Assembly: GCF_900109095.1 (NCBI RefSeq)
Contig: NZ_FNYZ01000005.1
Coordinates: forward strand, 62,001 to 126,000
Length of the DNA: 64,000 bases
Reading direction: 5' to 3'
Source of the DNA: Sphingobium sp. AP50
GTDB lineage: Bacteria; Pseudomonadota; Alphaproteobacteria; Sphingomonadales; Sphingomonadaceae
Position numbers and translations under genes: made by a program. How positions within the stretch are numbered: the first letter of the stretch is position 1; each line of letters opens with the position of its first letter. The notes under the pieces are model-generated. The model ran no database searches, was not told where the DNA came from, and saw only the letters and a program-made list of their open reading frames with translations. This document shows positions 32,670 through 48,362 of this stretch, piece after piece.

Positions 32670-34778
32670 ATGACCCGTTCGCACGCCCTTTTCATTCTGA
32701 TGCTCTCCACTGCCCTGCCCCAAATGGCACTGGCGCAGGCGCCCGAAGCCCAATCGGGCGACGCCGACATTCTGGTCACCGGCCGCGCTGAAAAACTCTA
32801 TCGCGCGACCGATACGGAGATTGGCCGGGGCAGCAGCGATCCGCTGGACATTCCGCAATCGGTGCAGGTCATTACCAGCGAACTGATCCGCGATCAGGGC
32901 GCGCGCGACATCACCGACCTGTATCGCAACATCGCGGGGATCAGCGCCAGCCAATATGCGACCGTCACCTATCGCGGCTTCCGGCAGGACGGCAATTTCT
33001 ATGACGGGATGCGTGGCGACCCGTTTCAGGGCTTTGCCGTGCCCAGCCTGTTCAGCATCGATCGGGTCGAGTTTCTGAAGGGGCCGGTCGGCATGCTCTA
33101 TGGCGCCAGCGCGCCGGGCGGCATGATCAACTATGTCACCAAGAAGCCGCAGGACGAATTCGCCGCATCGCTGCGCGGAATCGTGGGCAATTATGACCGC
33201 TATGGTGGGTCGGGCGAGATTACCGGGCCGATCGACAAGGACGGAGTGCTGACCGGTCGGGCCGGCGCCTTTTACGAACATGTCGCGACCGTCCAGCGCA
33301 ACAGCGGATCGGAATCGCTGGTTCTGGACGGCGGCCTGACCGCGCATATCGGGCCGGACACCAAGCTGACCGCGCAACTAACCCATTATCGCCAGACCCT
33401 GCCGGGCCGGCAGCGCGGTATCCCGATCGACGACGATGGCAATTTCCTGGCCGACCGGAAATGGACCCATCTGGAACCGACGGACTTTTCGAAACTGAAC
33501 GGCACCGTGGCGCAGGCGCGGCTGGACCATAAGGTCAGCGACGCCGTGTCGTTCAACCTGGCAGCGCGCTGGTTCCGCTATCGCGAGCATCAGGAATATC
33601 ATGAGCCGCGCGCCTATACCGACACGAATGGCGACGGCACGCCCGACACGGTGCCGCGCGAATATCGCAGCCAGCATTATGATGTGAGCGGCGTCACGAT
33701 CGCCGCCAATATGACCGCCCGTTTCGAGACGGGGCCGCTGCGCCATACGATCGCGGCGGGTGGCGACTGGTATCGGCAGCGCTATCAACTGGACAGCATA
33801 TCGGTGCGGTCCGGCGTGCCGGCACTGTCGCTCCGCAATCCGGTCTATGGGCTGACGTCGGGCGTCGACTATGATTTCAGCAATGGAAGCGGCGAGACGC
33901 TCGACACGCGATCGCACCGCTATGGCCTTTATGCACAGGATCAGATCGACTGGGGGCGCTTCATCCTGGTCGGCGGGGTAAGGCAGGACTGGTTCGACGA
34001 TGCAGACCCGGCCGCCGGCGATCCCAAGACTTCGGGCAGCCGGACAAGCTGGCGCACCGGCGCGATCTACAAGCCGATGCAACGGGTGTCGCTCTATGCC
34101 AGCTATTCGCAGAGTTTCGAGCCGCAAGACCCTTCCCGCCAGAGCGCCAGCGTGGGTGGCCCTTTCGCGCCAGTGGCGAGCCGACAGGTCGAGATCGGCG
34201 CCAAGGGGGAATTGCTGGGCGGGAAATTGCAGCCGACGATAGCGCTCTATCGCATCGTGCGGCGGGGCATCGTGCAGGTCGACCCCGATCTGCCGCCGAT
34301 CAATGGCGTCGACCAGATGTCGCCGATCGGCGAGGTGACGAGCAAGGGCATCGAACTGACGCTGGCAGCAGACATTACGCGCAACTGGGTGCTGACCGCC
34401 AACTATGCCTATAATGATGCGCGCATCACGGACAGCGCGCCGGGCGCGGCGATCGACAATTCGGTCGGCGGACGCTTTCCCAACGCACCCGATCATCAGG
34501 CGGGCTTCTGGACCCGCTATCAAATCCCGGCGATCGACGCGGCTTTCGCCTTTGGCGGGCAATATGTTTCGGGCCAGCTGGCGCGCAGCGGCGCGCATAT
34601 GAAGGGCTTCACCGTTTTCGATGGCAGCGTGACCAAGGGGCTGGGCTTTGCCGACCTGATGATCCGCATCGAAAATATCTTCGACAAGACCTATGCCACG
34701 TCCGCCTTCGACGCGCGGCGGGGGGCGTTCGTCGGACGGGCGCGCACCGTCTTTGCCGAATTGCGCGTCAATCTTTAA
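32670..34778 (+). CDS. TonB-dependent siderophore receptor
   Basis: 702 codons from MTRSHALFILMLSTALPQMA, a signal peptide ending LAQA. The plug domain is clear (DIPQSVQVITSELIRDQGAR, VTYRGFRQDGNFYDGMRGD, FLKGPVGMLYGASAPGGMIN, YVTKKP) and leads to a barrel ending in the usual hydrophobic strand (VFAELRVNL). It belongs to the FhuA/ferrichrome-type siderophore receptor group. A Fur-like box lies upstream. The frame could begin earlier (32532), but that extension has no signal peptide. The neighbours are a Tat-exported PLP enzyme and an exported amidohydrolase. Confidence 0.92.
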   Translation: MTRSHALFILMLSTALPQMALAQAPEAQSGDADILVTGRAEKLYRATDTEIGRGSSDPLDIPQSVQVITSELIRDQGARDITDLYRNIAGISASQYATVTYRGFRQDGNFYDGMRGDPFQGFAVPSLFSIDRVEFLKGPVGMLYGASAPGGMINYVTKKPQDEFAASLRGIVGNYDRYGGSGEITGPIDKDGVLTGRAGAFYEHVATVQRNSGSESLVLDGGLTAHIGPDTKLTAQLTHYRQTLPGRQRGIPIDDDGNFLADRKWTHLEPTDFSKLNGTVAQARLDHKVSDAVSFNLAARWFRYREHQEYHEPRAYTDTNGDGTPDTVPREYRSQHYDVSGVTIAANMTARFETGPLRHTIAAGGDWYRQRYQLDSISVRSGVPALSLRNPVYGLTSGVDYDFSNGSGETLDTRSHRYGLYAQDQIDWGRFILVGGVRQDWFDDADPAAGDPKTSGSRTSWRTGAIYKPMQRVSLYASYSQSFEPQDPSRQSASVGGPFAPVASRQVEIGAKGELLGGKLQPTIALYRIVRRGIVQVDPDLPPINGVDQMSPIGEVTSKGIELTLAADITRNWVLTANYAYNDARITDSAPGAAIDNSVGGRFPNAPDHQAGFWTRYQIPAIDAAFAFGGQYVSGQLARSGAHMKGFTVFDGSVTKGLGFADLMIRIENIFDKTYATSAFDARRGAFVGRARTVFAELRVNL

Positions 34779-35106
34779 GGGGGTGGGCGGCTCCTCCCCC
34801 GCCCCCCTTCACAAATCCAACAGGCGCGCCTATATGCGTCAACGAAATCCGGTTTGGACGGTGCATTTTGCGCCCCTGAACCGGCCCTGGATTTTCTGTC
34901 GGGTCCCATGCCGCATTGCGCACGGTTTTGGGTAGAATGGGCGGAAATCCTGGGATCACAAGACGCTGACAGTGCGGATCGGACAGTCCCGGCCCGCACT
35001 TTTTTGCGTGGCGACGAAAGGGCGAATCACCCCTTTTATCGTTCACGCCAGGCTGAATTTTCGCCGGGATGCGAAAAAACGCGACGAATGAAGGCAAGGA
35101 CAACGC
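34779..35106 (+). other. Leader/intergenic region before rpoB
   Basis: 328 bases with no supported ORF. It contains an intrinsic-terminator-like hairpin (34971-35005) and the rpoB ribosome-binding region (AAGGACAACGC before ATG 35107). rplJ/rplL, which usually precede rpoB, are absent; the previous gene is a siderophore receptor. The rpoBC promoter should lie in this region; I could not fix its position. Confidence 0.5.
34971..35005 (+). terminator. Hairpin with T-run upstream of rpoB (terminator or attenuator)
   Basis: AGTGCGG (34971-34977) pairs with CCGCACT (34994-35000), and an inner GGAC/GTCC-like pairing is possible. Six T residues (35000-35005) follow directly. It is either the terminator of the receptor gene or an attenuator inside the rpoBC leader, 100 bases before rpoB. 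Confidence 0.6.
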
Positions 35107-39267
<4,161 letters not shown>

Positions 39268-39276
39268 GGGGGAAAG

Positions 39277-39390
39277 ATGAAGCGCATGCGCCTCAATGAT
39301 CCGATCACACAGCCACGTTGGGTTTGGCTGTCACTGTGTCTGACCATGATGGTGTTTGCGCTCATCTGCCTCGACAAAGCCGTTCGCTAG
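39277..39390 (+). CDS. Small membrane protein between rpoB and rpoC (37 aa)
   Basis: 37 codons, 9 bases after the rpoB stop, with a GGGGGA ribosome-binding site 5 bases before the ATG. The peptide is MKRMRLNDPITQPRWVW followed by a hydrophobic segment (LSLCLTMMVFALICL) and DKAVR: a basic cytosolic start, one membrane span and a short charged end. The operon position makes it cotranscribed with rpoBC. It is too short to resemble any family I know. The alternatives are a chance ORF or a leader for rpoC translation. It ends 33 bases before rpoC. Confidence 0.6.
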   Translation: MKRMRLNDPITQPRWVWLSLCLTMMVFALICLDKAVR

Positions 39391-39423
39391 ACGACCAGAT
39401 TTACCCTTCAGAGGGATTGAAAA

Positions 39424-43710
<4,287 letters not shown>

Positions 43711-43725
43711 GCCCCTTTAAAGCCC

Positions 43726-43757
43726 GGGAGCCGCTTCCTATTTAGGGAGTGGCTCCC
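43726..43757 (+). terminator. Hairpin after rpoC
   Basis: GGGAGCC (43726-43732) pairs with GGCTCCC (43751-43757), with an inner TTCC/GGGA extension around a TATTTA loop. There is no T-run, so it may work as a 3'-end stabiliser together with the second hairpin. Confidence 0.6.
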
Positions 43758-43789
43758 ATGCCCGTCGCGCCAAAAAGCGCTGACGATAT

Positions 43790-43830
43790 GCCCGCCGGAT
43801 GCGTTTCGCGCCCGGCGGGCTTTCTTTTTT
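43790..43830 (+). terminator. Strong intrinsic terminator of rpoBC
   Basis: GCCCGCCGG (43790-43798) pairs with CCGGCGGGC (43812-43820), followed by TTTCTTTTTT (43821-43830). It ends the rpoBC unit before the tRNA promoter. Confidence 0.9.
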
Positions 43831-43871
43831 GGGGACAGGAAAGAAGCCGTCGAAAAATGTCAGAAAGGCGG

Positions 43872-43900
43872 TTGACGCGCGGAACGTACCCGCCTATCTG
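43872..43900 (+). promoter_or_regulatory. Sigma-70-type promoter of tRNA-Gln
   Basis: TTGACG (43872-43877) and TATCTG (43895-43900) are separated by the optimal 17 bases, 32 bases before the tRNA. The position and quality fit a housekeeping stable-RNA promoter. Confidence 0.75.
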
Positions 43901-43932
43901 CGGCGTCCCAAGCGCGGTACGCGTTGGATCGA

Positions 43933-44006
43933 TGCCCGATCCTCTAATGGTAAGAGAGCGGACTCTGACTCCGTCAATCAAGGTTCGAGTCCTTGTCGGG
44001 CATCCA
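43933..44006 (+). tRNA. tRNA-Gln (anticodon CTG)
   Basis: The 74-base sequence folds as a complete tRNA: acceptor TGCCCGA/TCGGGCA, D arm CTCT-AATGGTA-AGAG, anticodon arm GCGGA/TCCGT with loop CTCTGAC giving anticodon CTG, T arm CAAGG-TTCGAGT-CCTTG, and an encoded CCA end. It reads the glutamine codon CAG. A good promoter precedes it. No duplicated 3' end indicative of an integrated element was seen downstream. Confidence 0.95.
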
Positions 44007-44119
44007 AAACTTCCCAGCTTCCAGTTTTCGCGGCGGTCGCAACCGCACGCCCCTGCTCTTGATCGCCTGTCAAAAGCAGCATAACCCGTTGCCGGGGTTT
44101 ATATTTATGGGCGGGGCGG

Positions 44120-46141
44120 ATGGCGACTTATACGGGCACGACAGGCAATGATCGCCTGACAGGCACCAGCGCCAACGATATTTTCCTCCCTCTTTCCGGC
44201 CAGGACAGCGTCAATGGCGGCAATGGTTTCGACCAGTTGATCGTCGATTACAGCGTTTTCAAAGCCCATAACTATCAAAATGCATCCACGATGCGGCTGG
44301 ACGCCAGCGGGCTGACCGGGGCGATCCGGTCGCAAGTGTCGAACGACAGCGTCTCCTTCTCCCGCGTCGAGGCACTGGACGTTCGCCTGGGCAGCGGTAA
44401 CGACTATGTCTCCTTCCGCGCCGAAATCGCCATGGTCGGGATATCGCTGGTCATCGATGCTGGTGGCGGTCGGGATCAGTTGACGCTCGCACTGGCGCCG
44501 GTCGGCGACGTGACCTTCACGGTCGATACGACCGGCCTTGCGACGACCAGCTTCGGCGGCCGCTTCACCGGCTTCGAAGACTATAATCTGACGCTGGGCA
44601 AGGGGGCGCACCACATCGCAACCGGCGCAGGCCATGACAGGGTGACGCTGGCGACCGGCAGCAGTCAGGTGGATGCAGGCGCGGGCGATGACAGCATCAT
44701 CACGCGCGGCGGCCACGACATCATCGATGGCGGTGCGGGATATGATAGCTGGATCATCCAGATGGCGACTTCTTCGAAGGCGCAGAACCTGACCGTCAAC
44801 AGCCTCACGGGCCAGAGTGACATAGCCGGGCTCGCCAGCGCAACGGGGATGGAGCGAATCGAGGCCAGCCTGGGGGCCGGCGCGGATCAGATCAATCTGA
44901 CCGACGCCCGCGGAACCTTCGTGCAAGCGGGCGCCGGAGCGGACCTGTTCATCATAAGGCGGCCCGAAGGCATAGAGATTGACGGCGGCAGCGGGATCGA
45001 CACCGCCAAGATCAATATGAGCCGCACCCTCCGCTTCTATGAAAGCGTGCTCACATCCAATGGCGCGGGCGGGGTCGACGGCTATCTGAGCCTCTACAAC
45101 GGCGTGAAACTGACCTCGATCGAACGACTGAGCGCGACGTTGAGCGATGGCGATGACCAGATCAGCGTGGATGGCGACGCGCTGGCCCGTGGTGCGATCC
45201 TGACGCTGAATGGCGGGGTTGGGCAGGATCATCTGACGCTGGACCTGTCGGCACTGACGGCCGTCACGCTCACGCCATCGGCAGATGGCACGGTGCAGCT
45301 TCTGGGCAGCAGCTTTTCCGGCTTCGAAAGCCTGCGCCTAATCGGCACAGCGGGCAATGACCGGTTGGGCGGTATAGCGGGCAGCAATTATATCGATGGC
45401 GCGGCCGGCAACGACAGTCTGATTGGCACTGCCGGCAATGACCTATTGCTGGGCGGCGATGGCGATGATCGACTTTATGGCATGGGTGGCCGGGACGAAC
45501 TCCATGGCGGCATGGGCAATGATTTCTACTATATCGACACCGACGATTACAGCACGCTGATCTACGAAAATGCCGGCGAAGGTCTGGACATTCTCTATTC
45601 CAGCGTCAGCATGGGCCTGTTCGACAATGTCGAGCGGCTGCAACTGACCGGATCAGCGGACATTGCGGGCACCGGGACCGATGCCGACGACATATTGGTC
45701 GGCAATGTCGGCGACAACCGGTTGCAGGGTCTGGGCGGGAAGGACATTTTGAGCGGCGGCGCGGGCATGGACATATTGATCGGCGGAGATGGCGCGGACA
45801 GGCTGACCGGCGGCGCAGGGGCCGATCTGTTCTGGTTCGACCGGCTAGGCAGTGCGGCCGATCGCGACCTCATCACCGATTTCGCGCCGGGCAGCGACGC
45901 ACTGGTTTTCGTGCCCGATGGCTTTCCCGGCCTGTCCACTCTGCCCGCCCATCACGCCATTCCTGCCAGCACCTTCGTCGCGGGAACGGCGGCGACCAAT
46001 GCGGCCCAGCATTTCATCTATGATGAAGCCAGCGGCAGCCTCTATTATGACAGCGACGGCGCGGGCGGCGCCAGCCAGACGCTGGTGGCGACGTTCACCG
46101 GCCTGCCCCATCTGACGGCCAGCGACATCTTCATCGCCTGA
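44120..46141 (+). CDS. RTX-repeat calcium-binding secreted protein
   Basis: 673 codons. There is no N-terminal signal peptide. Multiple nonapeptide-like RTX repeats of the GGxGxDxL type appear in several clusters: near the start (GTTGNDRLTG), about 170-210 (DAGAGDDSII, DGGAGYDSW), and most densely at 410-470 and 540-570 (GTAGNDLLLGGDGDDRLYG, SGGAGMDILIGGDGADRLTG). The last 70 residues, ending ASDIFIA, resemble serralysin-type type I secretion C-termini. The product is probably secreted by a type I (ABC) system that is not in the window. No catalytic domain (such as a HExxH protease) is seen, so its activity is unknown. Confidence 0.85.
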   Translation: MATYTGTTGNDRLTGTSANDIFLPLSGQDSVNGGNGFDQLIVDYSVFKAHNYQNASTMRLDASGLTGAIRSQVSNDSVSFSRVEALDVRLGSGNDYVSFRAEIAMVGISLVIDAGGGRDQLTLALAPVGDVTFTVDTTGLATTSFGGRFTGFEDYNLTLGKGAHHIATGAGHDRVTLATGSSQVDAGAGDDSIITRGGHDIIDGGAGYDSWIIQMATSSKAQNLTVNSLTGQSDIAGLASATGMERIEASLGAGADQINLTDARGTFVQAGAGADLFIIRRPEGIEIDGGSGIDTAKINMSRTLRFYESVLTSNGAGGVDGYLSLYNGVKLTSIERLSATLSDGDDQISVDGDALARGAILTLNGGVGQDHLTLDLSALTAVTLTPSADGTVQLLGSSFSGFESLRLIGTAGNDRLGGIAGSNYIDGAAGNDSLIGTAGNDLLLGGDGDDRLYGMGGRDELHGGMGNDFYYIDTDDYSTLIYENAGEGLDILYSSVSMGLFDNVERLQLTGSADIAGTGTDADDILVGNVGDNRLQGLGGKDILSGGAGMDILIGGDGADRLTGGAGADLFWFDRLGSAADRDLITDFAPGSDALVFVPDGFPGLSTLPAHHAIPASTFVAGTAATNAAQHFIYDEASGSLYYDSDGAGGASQTLVATFTGLPHLTASDIFIA

Positions 46142-46159
46142 CGCGGTCCGGCGCCCGCC

Positions 46160-47776
46160 CTATACCATGGCGAGCGCGACGGCCTCCGCCACCTTGATGC
46201 CGTCGATCGCGGCGGACAGGATGCCGCCGGCATAGCCCGCCCCCTCCCCGGCCGGATAAAGCCCGGTTACGTTGAGGCTCTGGAAATCCTTGCCCCGCGT
46301 GATGCGCAGGGGCGAGGAAGTGCGGGTTTCCACGCCGGTCATCACCGCGTCGGGATGATCATAGTTGGCGAGTTGGCGACCGAAGACCGGCAGCGCCTCC
46401 CGGAAAGCCTCGATCACGAAGCCGGGCAGGCATTGCGACAGGTCGGTCGGGGTCACGCCGGGCTGGTAGGAGGGCGTGACCGATCCAAGCGCGGTGGAGG
46501 GGCGGCCTGCCAGGAAATCGCCCACCGTCTGCCCCGGCGCCCAGTAGGAGGAGCCACCGGCCACATAGGCGAGGCTTTCCCAATGGCGCTGGAAATCGAT
46601 GCCGGCCAGCGGCCCGCCGGGATAGTCGCGCGCCGGATCGATGGCGACGACCAGCCCCGAATTGGCGTTGAATTCGGCGCGGCTATATTGGCTCATGCCG
46701 TTGGTGACGACGCGCCCTTCCTCCGACGTGGCGGCGACGACCCGGCCGCCCGGACACATGCAAAAGCTGTAGACGGTGCGGCCATTGGCGCAATGATGGG
46801 CGAGGCTATAGGCCGCCGCGCCCAGATCGGGATGGCCCGCGCAATTGCCGTAGCGGGCGCGATCGATCCAGCTTTGCGGATGTTCGATCCGCACGCCGAT
46901 CGAGAAGGGCTTCGCCTCCATATGTACGTCATGCCGGTGCAGCATTTCGAAGGTCGGGCGCGCGCTGTGGCCGACGGCCAGCACGACATGGTCCGTTTCG
47001 ATCACGCTGCCATCCTGAAGGACGAGGCCGCGCAGGCGCTGCGTGCCATCGCCCTGATTTTCCAGCACCAGATCGTCGACGCGATGCTGCCAGCGATATT
47101 CGCCGCCCAGCGACTCGATCTGCTTGCGCATCGATTCGACCATGGAGACGAGGCGGAAGGTGCCGATATGGGGATGCGCTTCCCACAGAATATCGTCCGG
47201 CGCACCGGCGGCGACAAATTCCTCCAGCACCTTGCGGCCGAGGAAGCGGGGGTCTTTCACCCGGCAATAGAGTTTGCCGTCGGAGAAGGTGCCCGCACCG
47301 CCTTCGCCGAACTGGACGTTGGAGTCGGGATTGAGTTCGGCCCGGCGCCACAGGCCCCAGGTGTCCTTGGTGCGTTCCCGCACCACCTTCCCCCGGTCGA
47401 GGATGATCGGCCGGAAGCCCATCTGGGCCAGGATCAGCCCCGCGAACAGGCCGCACGGCCCCGCACCGATGACCACCGGCCGCTTGCCCTGCCCGTCCTG
47501 CGGCGCGTGGGCCACGAATTTATAGCTGGTGTCGGGGGTCGGCCGGACATCATGGTCGTTGGCGAAGCGTTCCAGTATGGCGGCTTCGTCGATCAGGTCG
47601 ACATCGACCGTATAGACAAGCTGGATCGCACTACGGCGGCGCGCATCATTGCCGCGCCGCACGAGGCTGTGGCTGCGCAATTCCTGCGGTGCGAGGCCAA
47701 GGCGTTCGCAAATGGCGACGGGCATCGCTTCGGCCGGATGGTCGAGCGGCAGTTTCAGGCCGGAAAGACGGATCAT
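46160..47776 (-). CDS. FAD-dependent dehydrogenase (COG2509-like)
   Basis: 538 codons. An N-terminal segment of about 85 residues precedes the FAD-binding motif PVVIGAGPCGLFAGLILAQM (dinucleotide-binding GxGxxG). A QFGEGGAGTFSDGKLYCR block follows, and GLYPAGEGAGYAGGILSAA with the C-terminal FAD contacts. These match the family of uncharacterised 'NAD(P)/FAD-dependent oxidoreductases' (COG2509). The substrate is unknown. I chose the start MIRLSGLKLP (47776); the longer frame runs back toward the MerR promoter. It is convergent with the RTX gene and divergent from the MerR gene. Confidence 0.85.
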   Translation of the reverse strand: MIRLSGLKLPLDHPAEAMPVAICERLGLAPQELRSHSLVRRGNDARRRSAIQLVYTVDVDLIDEAAILERFANDHDVRPTPDTSYKFVAHAPQDGQGKRPVVIGAGPCGLFAGLILAQMGFRPIILDRGKVVRERTKDTWGLWRRAELNPDSNVQFGEGGAGTFSDGKLYCRVKDPRFLGRKVLEEFVAAGAPDDILWEAHPHIGTFRLVSMVESMRKQIESLGGEYRWQHRVDDLVLENQGDGTQRLRGLVLQDGSVIETDHVVLAVGHSARPTFEMLHRHDVHMEAKPFSIGVRIEHPQSWIDRARYGNCAGHPDLGAAAYSLAHHCANGRTVYSFCMCPGGRVVAATSEEGRVVTNGMSQYSRAEFNANSGLVVAIDPARDYPGGPLAGIDFQRHWESLAYVAGGSSYWAPGQTVGDFLAGRPSTALGSVTPSYQPGVTPTDLSQCLPGFVIEAFREALPVFGRQLANYDHPDAVMTGVETRTSSPLRITRGKDFQSLNVTGLYPAGEGAGYAGGILSAAIDGIKVAEAVALAMV

Positions 47777-47865
47777 GTGCCGCCCATAGTCCTTCCCGGC
47801 CCGAAAGGGAACCGGGGCCGCCGGAGGCGCATATCCGGCAAAAGCATCAGAACATCTCACTGACC

Positions 47866-47881
47866 TTGACGTAAACGTAAG
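47866..47881. promoter_or_regulatory. Candidate MerR-type operator TTGACGTAAACGTAAG
   Basis: Two ACGT elements (47869-47872, 47875-47878) flank AA, in a partially palindromic block between divergent genes, about 20 bases before the MerR regulator. LiuR-like MerR regulators of leucine/acyl-CoA degradation recognise similar ACGT-containing sites. The regulator and its acyl-CoA dehydrogenase neighbour fit that role. Confidence 0.45.
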
Positions 47882-47901
47882 GTCGAATTACACCTATAGC
47901 C

Positions 47902-48312
47902 ATGAACACGCGCAGCAGCATCGCCGGCATAGAATTGCCCGACCATAGCGAACGGCAAAGCTACAGCATCACCGACCTGTCCGAAGAGTTCGGCGTCACC
48001 GCACGGGCGCTGCGCTTCTATGAGGATGAAGGGCTGATCTCGCCCGAACGGCAGGGTCTGGCCCGCATCTATTCAAGGCGCGATCGTGCCAGGCTGGCCT
48101 GGATATTGCGCGGCAAGAGAGTGGGCTTCAGCCTGACTGAAATTCGCGAGATGATCGACCTGTACGACGCGGACGAAGCGCATGAGGAACAGCGCCGCGT
48201 CACCGTGGACAAGTGCAAGGCGCGGATCGACCTGCTGACCCGGCAGAAGGACGATATCGACGCCGCGATCGCAGAACTGGCCAGCTTCGTTTCAGCCATC
48301 GAACAACAATAA
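47902..48312 (+). CDS. MerR-family transcriptional regulator
   Basis: 136 codons. The helix-turn-helix is [31 protein letters not shown], followed by the wing [24 protein letters not shown] and a C-terminal dimerisation helix ([21 protein letters not shown]). No metal-binding Cys cluster is present; the single Cys (residue about 110) is not arranged as in metal sensors. It is followed 50 bases later by an acyl-CoA dehydrogenase, like the MerR-type regulators (LiuR/PsrA-like role) of branched-chain or fatty-acid degradation. The candidate operator at 47866 fits auto- and operon control. Confidence 0.88.
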   Translation: MNTRSSIAGIELPDHSERQSYSITDLSEEFGVTARALRFYEDEGLISPERQGLARIYSRRDRARLAWILRGKRVGFSLTEIREMIDLYDADEAHEEQRRVTVDKCKARIDLLTRQKDDIDAAIAELASFVSAIEQQ

Positions 48313-48362
48313 TCCCCTTCCCCCGATCGGGGGGGAATTCAAAGAATAATCAGGAGAAGATC

